Shown here: piece after piece, positions 1 to 5,436 of the stretch
How the letters are laid out: each line of letters opens with the position of its first letter
How positions within the stretch are numbered: the stretch's first letter is position 1
Assembly (NCBI GenBank): GCA_005881055.1
Contig: VBHW01000021.1
Span: 1-9,406, forward strand
Direction of reading: 5' to 3'
Length of the DNA stretch: 9,406 bases
DNA from: Chloroflexota bacterium
Lineage (GTDB): Bacteria; Chloroflexota; Limnocylindria; Limnocylindrales; CSP1-4
Notes under the pieces: model-generated
The model's input: only the letters and a program-made list of their open reading frames with translations
Databases searched by the model: none
What the model was told of the DNA's origin: nothing
Made by a program: the position numbers and the translations under genes

Positions 1-35
1 CATCGATGACCCGCCTCGCACGTGGGGACGTCGCG

Positions 36-281
36 ATGTCGACCGGCATTGCCGCGACGAACGCCTCCGCGATCGCTGTCCGGCTGCGCGAGCTGCGAAC
101 CGTCCTCGACGGCTGGCTTGTGGATCTCGAGGCGGCGGCGCAGGACACCCCGGGTGTCGAGGAAACCGCCGCGGCGCGACTCGAGCAGCGGTTCCACGCC
201 GCCCGGAAGCGCCTCGGGCCGCCGGACGACGCGGTTCCGGCCGACCCAGCCCGGGCGCGCGGCGCCGACGGCAACGAATGA
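36..281 (+). CDS. Small hypothetical protein upstream of the Nudix gene
   Basis: I do not recognise this protein. From the ATG at 36 it has 81 residues. It opens with a short Ala/Ser/Thr-rich stretch, then an amphipathic, probably helical segment (LRELRTVLDGWLVDLEAAAQ), a second charged helix rich in Arg and Ala, and a Pro/Asp-rich C-terminus that is probably disordered. The start at 36 is chosen because GGGGA at 24-28 lies 7 nt upstream; an in-frame ATG at 6 would add ten residues, and a start beyond the window edge is possible. The stop overlaps the next ATG (ATGA, 278-281), which points to translational coupling with the Nudix gene. Codon use is G/C-biased at third positions, as in the neighbours. 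Function unknown. Confidence 0.6.
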   Translation: MSTGIAATNASAIAVRLRELRTVLDGWLVDLEAAAQDTPGVEETAAARLEQRFHAARKRLGPPDDAVPADPARARGADGNE

Positions 282-901
282 CCGGAACGCGCGGCGGCGA
301 GCGCGTCCTCGTCCTGCCGCGCAGCGTCGCGATCCCCCGTCCCTGGCGGGGCCTCCTCGAGGACCACGCTCTTCTGGCGGCGACCATTGACGCGATCCCT
401 ACACACGGCCGGTTCGAGCCGCGCGACGCGATGGAGGAGGACCCGTCGTTCAAGCAGGTCATCCCGTACCTCGTCCTGCGGGACGGGCCGCGCTGGTTCC
501 TCATGCGCCGGACGCGCGCGGGGGCCGACGCGCGGCTGCACGACCGCTGGTCGATCGGCATCGGGGGCCACCTCAACCCGGGAGACGGCGACCTGGGCAA
601 TGGGGACCTGGCGGGCGGACTCCGACGCGAGTGGTCGGAGGAGCTCGTCGCCGCGTTCGTCCCGGACTTCCGGCCGGTCGGCCTGCTGAACGACGACGAG
701 ACCGGGGTCGGCTCGGTCCACCTCGGCATCGTCTACGTGGCGGACGCCCAGGGCCGCCCGGTCGCCATCCGCGAGACGGACAAGTTGACCGGCGCCTTCG
801 CCTCGACGGCCGACGTCGCTGACGTGGTCGACGGGATGGAGAGCTGGAGCGAGCTCGTCTTCGCGGCCCTTTCCGGCGCGACCGGCGTCGCCGTGCCGTG
901 A
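278..901 (+). CDS. Divergent Nudix hydrolase (predicted phosphoesterase, COG4112-like)
   Basis: This 207-residue cytoplasmic protein is probably a Nudix-superfamily hydrolase acting on a nucleoside diphosphate-linked substrate that the sequence does not identify. The Nudix core begins near residue 60, with a strand (VIPYLVLRDG) and a basic turn (FLMRRTRAGA). GIGGH at 94-98 is followed by NPGD, and the helix LRREWSEEL (115-123) supplies the REUxEE half of the Nudix box, with E118, E121 and E122 as likely metal ligands. The box is not canonical: the Gly-x5-Glu half is replaced by a longer Asp/Gly-rich loop (residues 101-110). The GGHxNP...REWxEE pattern resembles the family annotated as predicted phosphoesterase (MutT/Nudix). 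The first ~55 residues are a family-specific extension. The start is fixed by the ATGA overlap with the upstream gene. Family call is good; substrate is unknown. Confidence 0.85.
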   Translation: MTGTRGGERVLVLPRSVAIPRPWRGLLEDHALLAATIDAIPTHGRFEPRDAMEEDPSFKQVIPYLVLRDGPRWFLMRRTRAGADARLHDRWSIGIGGHLNPGDGDLGNGDLAGGLRREWSEELVAAFVPDFRPVGLLNDDETGVGSVHLGIVYVADAQGRPVAIRETDKLTGAFASTADVADVVDGMESWSELVFAALSGATGVAVP

Positions 902-932
902 GGACGTGCAGGGGAGGGGCCGGGCGTACGCC

Positions 933-938
933 TATAAT
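933..938 (+). promoter_or_regulatory. Consensus -10 box upstream of the REC-CpaE gene
   Basis: A perfect TATAAT stands out in GC-rich DNA, 50 nt upstream of the ATG at 989. No TTGACA-like -35 is visible at the usual 16-18 bp spacing, and there is no TGn extension. A 10-bp palindrome (CGGCGCGCCG, 939-948) follows directly, about where transcription would begin. GGGGAG at 980-985 is the likely ribosome binding site. The box implies that this gene has its own promoter rather than relying on read-through from the Nudix gene. Confidence 0.5.
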
Positions 939-988
939 CGGCGCGCCGGCTCTGCCTGGCGGTCGATCGCAGCAATCACGGGGAGTTG

Positions 989-2482
989 ATGGCGGCCAAG
1001 ATCCTCGTCGTCGATGACGACCCTAACTTCCAGCGCCTGCTGACGTACACGCTCAAGCAGGAGGGCTACGAGGTCGTCGTCGCGGGCGACGGGGCCGAGG
1101 GCTTCCGCCTGTGGGGAGCGGAGAGCCCGGCGCTCATGCTCCTCGACGTCATGCTGCCGAAGCTCGACGGGTACCAGGTTGCGGCCAAGATCCGCGCCGA
1201 GGAAGGCCCGTCGGCGCACGTCCCGATCATCATGCTCACGGCCGAGCGAGAGGTCGAGCAGAAGGTCCGCGGGCTTCGCGCCGGCGCCGACGATTACCTC
1301 ATCAAGCCCTTCCACCCGGCCGAGCTGCTCGCCCGGATCAAGAGCCTCCTGGCGCGGTTCGCACCCACGGAGACCCTCGTCGGCCGGCCACCGCTCGGGC
1401 GGATCCTCGTGTTCTACGGCGCCAAGGGCGGCGTCGGCACGACGACGATCTCGATCAACACCGCGATCGCCCTCCACCGCGAGCTCGGGCGCAAGACGGC
1501 GCTCGTCGACGGGAACCTCCAGTTCGGCGATCACCGCGTCTTCCTCGACCTCGGGCTCGACCGCAAGAGCATCGTCGACGTCGTCACGGCGCCGTCGATC
1601 GACGTCGACCTCGTCAAGCAGGTGCTCGTGCGGCACGACGCGGGGGTCGATCTCCTCCTCGCCCCGCCCTCGCCGGAGACCGCCGAGCTCGTGACCCAGG
1701 AGCACATGCCGATCGTGCTCGAGCATCTCCGGTCGCTCTACGACTACATCATCGTCGACGTCGACAAGAAGCTCGACGAGATCAACCTGCGCGTGCTCGA
1801 CGCCGCGGACACGATCTTCGTCGTCATGACCGCCGACCTGTCGTGCCTGAAGAACGTGCGGCTCGTCCTCGAGACGATCGCCAACCTGGGCTACGAGCAG
1901 GACAAGGTGCGCCTCGTCCTCAACCGCTCGAACGCGTTCACGGGCATCAACGTGAAGAACGCCGAGGGCGCGCTCAAGCGGACGATCGACCACCAGGTCG
2001 TCAACGAATACCGCGGCGCGATCAGCGCCCTCAACAGCGGCGCGCCGTTCATGTTCACGAAGGCCGACTCGCTGCTGGGTCGATCGCTCCTCGACTTCGC
2101 CCGGGTCGTCGACAAGCTGCCGACCACCTCGACGGCGCGACTCCCGAACATCACTCCGCGGCGCGGGCTACCCGGCCCCCAGTTTGGAGAGGCTGCCAGC
2201 TGGACAGCCGCCGAGAGCCGGCTGCCCGGGCGGAACAGGCGATGGGCAGAGGACAGCAGGCGGTCGGGTTTCGCCCGGACGGTCTGCACCTGGTCCAATC
2301 CACACGTAGGTCAGGCTGACAACAGCGACCGCGACGAGGAGCGCGAACAGCAGAGCGGCGACGCGCAACGGGCGACCCTCGAATGTCTGGGGCCAAAGCT
2401 ACCTTTGCACTGGCTGCTTGGTTGTCAAGCTGGACAACCGGCCCAACCGCCCGATAAGTCGCAGGTGAGCCGTGCCGGATAG
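989..2482 (+). CDS. Receiver domain fused to CpaE/TadZ-like MinD-family ATPase, with anomalous C-terminal tail
   Basis: Probable pilus-assembly or positioning regulator. Residues 1-122 form a CheY-like receiver with acidic pocket DDD (9-11), phosphoacceptor D53, T84 and K106-P107. Residues ~135-376 form a MinD/ParA-type ATPase with the deviant Walker A KGGVGTT (146-152), LVDGNLQFGD as the A-prime region, and YDYIIVDVD as Walker B. Thr replaces the second P-loop lysine, as I recall for CpaE/TadZ proteins; the signature lysine K146 is kept. In that family the receiver-ATPase protein localises the Tad/Flp pilus machinery at a pole. No other Tad gene lies in the window. ATG 989 is chosen over TTG 986 because GGGGAG (980-985) abuts the latter. 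The stop at 2480 leaves ~120 residues (377-497) that are rich in Arg/Gln/Pro, have atypical codon use, and lie opposite a minus-strand ORF. The biological end may therefore be an aberrant extension. Confidence 0.88.
   Translation: MAAKILVVDDDPNFQRLLTYTLKQEGYEVVVAGDGAEGFRLWGAESPALMLLDVMLPKLDGYQVAAKIRAEEGPSAHVPIIMLTAEREVEQKVRGLRAGADDYLIKPFHPAELLARIKSLLARFAPTETLVGRPPLGRILVFYGAKGGVGTTTISINTAIALHRELGRKTALVDGNLQFGDHRVFLDLGLDRKSIVDVVTAPSIDVDLVKQVLVRHDAGVDLLLAPPSPETAELVTQEHMPIVLEHLRSLYDYIIVDVDKKLDEINLRVLDAADTIFVVMTADLSCLKNVRLVLETIANLGYEQDKVRLVLNRSNAFTGINVKNAEGALKRTIDHQVVNEYRGAISALNSGAPFMFTKADSLLGRSLLDFARVVDKLPTTSTARLPNITPRRGLPGPQFGEAASWTAAESRLPGRNRRWAEDSRRSGFARTVCTWSNPHVGQADNSDRDEEREQQSGDAQRATLECLGPKLPLHWLLGCQAGQPAQPPDKSQVSRAG
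2168..2368 (-). CDS. Possible small single-pass membrane protein, antisense to the REC-CpaE tail
   Basis: Not a recognised family. The ORF encodes 66 residues from a TTG at 2368. It starts MRVAALLFALLVAVAVVSLT, one hydrophobic segment (residues ~3-20) preceded by an Arg, followed by YVWIGPG and a Pro/Gly-rich tail with two cysteines and no lipobox. Support comes from GAGGG, 7 nt before the TTG; third-position G/C bias in the first ~23 codons, unlike the plus-strand reading of the same DNA; and a TTGACA hexamer at 2428-2423 on this strand. Against it, the start is non-ATG, no good -10 lies 16-18 bp from that hexamer, and the second half of the ORF has weak codon bias. It would be divergent from comM and convergent with the REC-CpaE gene. 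Confidence 0.35.
   Translation of the reverse strand: MRVAALLFALLVAVAVVSLTYVWIGPGADRPGETRPPAVLCPSPVPPGQPALGGCPAGSLSKLGAG
2420..2439. promoter_or_regulatory. Near-perfect 20-bp palindrome, candidate operator
   Basis: The arms GGTTGTC (2420-2426) and GACAACC (2433-2439) are exact reverse complements, and the centre is AGCT flanked by one mismatched pair, so 9 of 10 base pairs are symmetric. It is AT-richer than its surroundings and lies between the start of the minus-strand small ORF and comM, where a repressor or activator site for divergent genes would be expected. Its left half contains TGTCAA, which reads TTGACA on the minus strand, so a bound protein would cover that potential -35. No T-run follows either arm, so a terminator is less likely. 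The binding protein is unknown. Confidence 0.45.
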
Positions 2483-2491
2483 CCTCCGGCC

Positions 2492-4072
2492 GTGCTTGCC
2501 AGCGTCCTGTCCGCGACGCTCCACGGGCTCGACGGCCGCGTCGTGCGCGTCGAGGTCGACGTCGCGCCTGGCCTGCCGGGATTCTCGATTGTCGGGCTGG
2601 CCGACACGGCGCTCCAGGAGGCGCGGGAACGCGTGCGCGGTGCGATCCGGAACAGCGGGTTCGCGTATCCGCCGCGACGGATCACGGTCAACCTCGCGCC
2701 CGCGGACGTGCGCAAAGGCGGCGCGTCACTCGACCTCGGGATCGCGACGGCGATCCTCCTCGGCTCGGAGCAGGTCCGGGCCTCGGGCAGGTGGGCGCTC
2801 GTGGGCGAGCTCTCGCTGGGCGGCGAGGTGAGGGCTGTACCGGGGCTTCTGCCGATGGTCGCGGCGCTCGCGCGACGGGGCGTGCGCCGGGTCGTCGTGC
2901 CGGAGGACGCGCTTGTCGAGGCGAGGCTCGTGGCAGATCTCGAGGTCGTCGGGGCCGCGACGCTGGGCGACGCGCTGGTCCACATCCGCTCTCCGAGGTC
3001 GTCGCGGCGGCTGCCGACGATCGCCGCGCGCGTCGAGCTCGCCGCGGACGATCAGGTCGCGAAGGCGCCCGCGGGAGCCGCCTCGGCCGACGCGGGACCT
3101 CCGGTACCGGTCGCGCCGGACCTCTCGGACGTGCGCGGGCAGCACGAGGCGCGGCGGGCGCTCGAGATCGCGCTCGCCGGCGGGCACGGAGTCCTCTTCA
3201 TCGGTCCGCCGGGCGCCGGCAAGACGCTCCTGGCGAGGACCATCCCGGGACTCCTCCCGCCGCTCGGCGACGCGGAGGCGCTCGCGACGACGGTCGTCCA
3301 CTCGGTGGCGGGCGTTCGGCCGATCGAGGGGCTCGTCCGCCGCCCGCCTTACCGGGCGCCGCACCACACGATCTCGTACGCCGGCATGGTCGGTGGTGGA
3401 CCCCGGTTGACGCCTGGGGAGGTCAGCCTCGCCGATCACGGCGTCCTCTTCCTCGACGAGCTGCCCGAGTTCGGGCGGGACGTCCTCGAGGCGCTCCGCC
3501 AGCCCATGGAGGACGGCATCGTCACGATCGTCCGAGCCGGTCGGGCGGAGACATTCCCGGCGCGCTTCCAGCTCGTCGCGGCGATGAACCCGTGTCCCTG
3601 CGGGCAGGCCGGCGTCGAGGGTGGCGCATGCCGCTGCCCCGCGGGCGTCGCCGCCCGGTACGCCGATCGCGTCTCGGGTCCGCTCCGCGATCGGATCGAC
3701 CTGTGGGTCTCGATGCCGCAGGTCGCTCCGGCGGCCGTCGTGACCGGGGATGCACCGGAGGGGAGCGAGGTCGTCGCCGTGAGGATCGCCGCGGCACGAG
3801 CCCTCCAGCTCGCCCGGTCGCAAACGCTGAACGGCCGCCTGACCGGACGGGCGCTCCGGGCCGCGTGCCGGCTGTCGAGGGGCGCCGCTACCCGGGCCGT
3901 CGAGCTCGCGGAGCTCGAGGGTCTCTCGGCTCGTGGGACGGAGCGGCTGCTCCGCGTGGCCCGTACGATCGCCGACCTCGGCGGGCAGGCCGTCGTCGGC
4001 GGGGACGCGCTCGAGGAGGCCGCGCGCTTCCGCTCGCCGGCGAGCGCGCTCGACCGAAGGATCGCGGTCTGA
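2492..4072 (+). CDS. comM: ComM/YifB-family Mg-chelatase-like AAA+ ATPase
   Basis: A cytoplasmic hexameric AAA+ motor. Characterised ComM is a branch-migration helicase that extends heteroduplex joints during natural transformation. The 526-residue length is typical. Residues 1-~165 form the N-terminal Lon-protease-like ChlI fold, with the family signatures VDVAPGLPGFSIVGLADTA and ITVNLAPADVRKGG. After a linker, the AAA+ module has Walker A GPPGAGKT (238-245), YRAPHHTISYAGMVGGG, Walker B VLFLDE (318-323), MNPCPCG near 365 with two further cysteines (CRC) as in the family's cysteine cluster, and RVSGPLRDRIDL (from 393) carrying the likely arginine finger. The C-terminal Mg-chelatase subunit domain ends with LLRVARTIADLGG. 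GTG 2492 fits the family N-terminus; there is no convincing Shine-Dalgarno, only a weak TAGCCT 6 nt upstream. The stop shares one base with the dprA ATG. Confidence 0.97.
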   Translation: MLASVLSATLHGLDGRVVRVEVDVAPGLPGFSIVGLADTALQEARERVRGAIRNSGFAYPPRRITVNLAPADVRKGGASLDLGIATAILLGSEQVRASGRWALVGELSLGGEVRAVPGLLPMVAALARRGVRRVVVPEDALVEARLVADLEVVGAATLGDALVHIRSPRSSRRLPTIAARVELAADDQVAKAPAGAASADAGPPVPVAPDLSDVRGQHEARRALEIALAGGHGVLFIGPPGAGKTLLARTIPGLLPPLGDAEALATTVVHSVAGVRPIEGLVRRPPYRAPHHTISYAGMVGGGPRLTPGEVSLADHGVLFLDELPEFGRDVLEALRQPMEDGIVTIVRAGRAETFPARFQLVAAMNPCPCGQAGVEGGACRCPAGVAARYADRVSGPLRDRIDLWVSMPQVAPAAVVTGDAPEGSEVVAVRIAAARALQLARSQTLNGRLTGRALRAACRLSRGAATRAVELAELEGLSARGTERLLRVARTIADLGGQAVVGGDALEEAARFRSPASALDRRIAV

Positions 4073-5286
4073 TGCTCGGCGTCGGCAAGGTCGGCCCGCG
4101 CGGCGACGTCTCCCGTCCGGGAGGTGACGTGCGCACTCGGACGGCCGCGGAGCGCGACGCCTGGGTCGTCATGGCCTCCGTGGACGGGCTCGGGCCTGTC
4201 GCGTTCGGCGCCCTGCTCCGACGGTTCGGGGACGGCCGCTCCGTGCTCGAGGCCGCGCGGCGCGACGGGAGAGTCCTGCTCACCACGGCTCGCGACTCGC
4301 GAGATCGCCTCGAGGAGGCCGTGGCCGACAGGCTCGTCGAGGCCGCCCTCGACGAGGACCGGATCCTCGCCAGCGTCGCCGACCTCGGGCTGGCGGTCCT
4401 GACCCTGGACGACGAGCGCTTCCCGCGTCGGCTCATCGCGGTGGAGATGCCACCGCATCTCCTCTTCGTGTGGGGCGACCCGACCGCACTCTCGCCAGGC
4501 CGGGCGGTGGCCGTCGTCGGGACGCGCCGACCGTCCGAGCTTGGGCGACGCCTTGCCGCCAGGATCGCGGCGGCCGTCTCGAACGCCGGCGCCAGCGTGG
4601 TCTCGGGGCTTGCGGTCGGCGTGGACGGGGCCGCGCATGCTGCCGCGGTCGCGGCGGGCGTGCCGACGATCGCTGTCCTCGGGAGCGGCCACGGACGGCT
4701 GTTCCCACGGGCGCACGAACGACTCGCCCAGGCGATCGTGGACGGCGGGGGAGCCGTCGTGTCCGAGTTCTTCGCCGACGTCGGTCCGACGAAGGGCACG
4801 TTCCCGCGCCGGAACCGACTCATCAGCGGTCTCGCCGACGCGACGGTCGTCGTCGAAGCCCCGATCCGGAGCGGCGCGCTCATCACGGCCGACTGGGCCC
4901 TCGAGCAGGGCCGCGAATGCTTCATCGTCCCCGGTCCGCTCGATGCACCGTCCTCGGCAGGGTCGCTGGCATTCCTCCGCGATCACGCGGGCATCGCCCG
5001 AATCGTCGCCGGCGTGCCGGAGCTCGTCGAGGACCTCGGCCTCGTCGACGCGGTCGCCGGCGACCCGCGCCCGGCGGTCGAGGTGGAGCTCGGCGCGGTC
5101 GAGCGGTCGCTCGTCGGCGCGCTCGCGTCTGGGGCGTCGACGACGGACGACCTCGTCGGGGCACTGCGCGAGCCGGTCGCGACGGTCCTTGGCGGGATCA
5201 CGCTCCTCGAGATGCGCGGCCTCGTCGTGAGCGCCTATGGGCGCCACCGGCTGTCCGGAAGGCTCGCCGGGGCCGAAGTCGCCTGA
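4072..5286 (+). CDS. dprA: DNA-processing protein DprA
   Basis: DprA binds incoming single-stranded DNA and loads RecA during transformation. The 404 residues comprise a Gly/Arg-rich leader (1-~20), a SAM/helix-hairpin-helix-like N-terminal domain (~28-62, DGLGPVAFGALLRRFG), the Rossmann-like DprA core, and a C-terminal winged helix (~342-398) ending GLVVSAYGRHRL. Core signatures are GTRRPS (150-155), SGLAVGVDGAAH, AVLGSG, FPRRNRLISGLADATVVVEA (from 244) and SGALITADWALEQGR. The chosen start overlaps the comM stop as TGATG, indicating translational coupling. An in-frame GTG at 4129 has a better Shine-Dalgarno (GGAGGTGA, 4120-4127) and would remove only the leader; a hairpin covers that site. 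The frame stays open far upstream inside comM, but that part is a shadow. The comM-dprA pairing is seen in many bacteria. Confidence 0.96.
   Translation: MLGVGKVGPRGDVSRPGGDVRTRTAAERDAWVVMASVDGLGPVAFGALLRRFGDGRSVLEAARRDGRVLLTTARDSRDRLEEAVADRLVEAALDEDRILASVADLGLAVLTLDDERFPRRLIAVEMPPHLLFVWGDPTALSPGRAVAVVGTRRPSELGRRLAARIAAAVSNAGASVVSGLAVGVDGAAHAAAVAAGVPTIAVLGSGHGRLFPRAHERLAQAIVDGGGAVVSEFFADVGPTKGTFPRRNRLISGLADATVVVEAPIRSGALITADWALEQGRECFIVPGPLDAPSSAGSLAFLRDHAGIARIVAGVPELVEDLGLVDAVAGDPRPAVEVELGAVERSLVGALASGASTTDDLVGALREPVATVLGGITLLEMRGLVVSAYGRHRLSGRLAGAEVA
4106..4130 (+). promoter_or_regulatory. Hairpin covering the alternative dprA ribosome binding site
   Basis: ACGT (4106-4109) can pair with ACGT (4127-4130), and CTCCC (4110-4114) with GGGAG (4119-4123), around a GTCC loop with a short bulge. 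The stem contains the GGAGG that precedes the in-frame GTG at 4129. If that GTG is used, the site would be hidden until a ribosome arriving from comM opened the structure. Seen by eye only; no folding energy was computed. Confidence 0.3.
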
Positions 5287-5309
5287 ACGTCCGGCCTGCG
5301 GATAGTCCT

Positions 5310-5328
5310 GCCGGCGGTTTGCGCCGGC
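5310..5328 (+). terminator. GC-rich hairpin after dprA
   Basis: GCCGGCG (5310-5316) and CGCCGGC (5322-5328) form a perfect 7-bp stem with a GTTTG loop, starting 24 nt after the dprA stop. Only two T residues follow, so this is at best a weak or Rho-assisted terminator, or an mRNA-stabilising 3' end. It sits at the correct place to close the comM-dprA unit. The rest of the ~150-nt gap holds a ribosome binding site and no other clear element. Confidence 0.4.
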
Positions 5329-5423
5329 TTGCGAGCGAGTGATAGGGTACCCGCGACCAGCGGAGCCCCAGCTCCCCACGGCCGGACAGCCAATGACGCC
5401 GTCGGGCCCCCAGCCACGCGCGC

Positions 5424-5428
5424 AGGAG
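5424..5428 (+). promoter_or_regulatory. Ribosome binding site fixing the TTG start of the Ig/CAP gene
   Basis: AGGAG lies 8 nt before the TTG at 5437, the best-placed Shine-Dalgarno in the window. Translation from this TTG puts the hydrophobic segment directly at the N-terminus, as expected for an exported protein. Starting at the upstream TTG (5329) would place 36 unconserved-looking residues before it and has no comparable site. Confidence 0.6.
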
Positions 5429-5436
5429 ACTGTCTA

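Noticed and set aside
1562..1622. Clustered GTCGAC/TCGACG motifs that looked like binding sites
   Set aside because: They arise from runs of Val, Asp, Ser and Arg codons with C/G third positions in a conserved coding region.
932..1993. Long minus-strand ORF (353 codons) opposite the receiver-ATPase gene
   Set aside because: Highly charged Arg/Asp/Glu/Val composition, typical of the mirror of a GC-biased gene. The plus strand has unmistakable receiver and Walker motifs.
2474..2490. GCCGG / CCGGC stem with 7-nt loop directly before the comM GTG
   Set aside because: A five-base GC stem is expected often by chance at this base composition, and there is no Shine-Dalgarno for it to mask.
2791..4071. 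Upstream in-frame extension of dprA inside comM
   Set aside because: Arg/Gly/Ala-only sequence overlapping the conserved AAA+ domain in another frame. DprA similarity begins only after 4072.
3436..5379. Minus-strand ORF of 647 codons opposite comM and dprA
   Set aside because: It spans two certain genes on the other strand, shows no domain and has shadow-type composition.
5329..5436. Longer N-terminus of the Ig/CAP protein from TTG 5329
   Set aside because: It overlaps the post-dprA hairpin, has no ribosome binding site, and would bury the hydrophobic segment 36 residues inside. TTG 5437 has AGGAG at 8 nt.
5287..5436. Possible c-di-AMP or c-di-GMP riboswitch before the Ig/CAP gene
   Set aside because: Leaders of cell-wall protein genes in high-GC bacteria often carry such elements, but I cannot match the conserved blocks of either class here.
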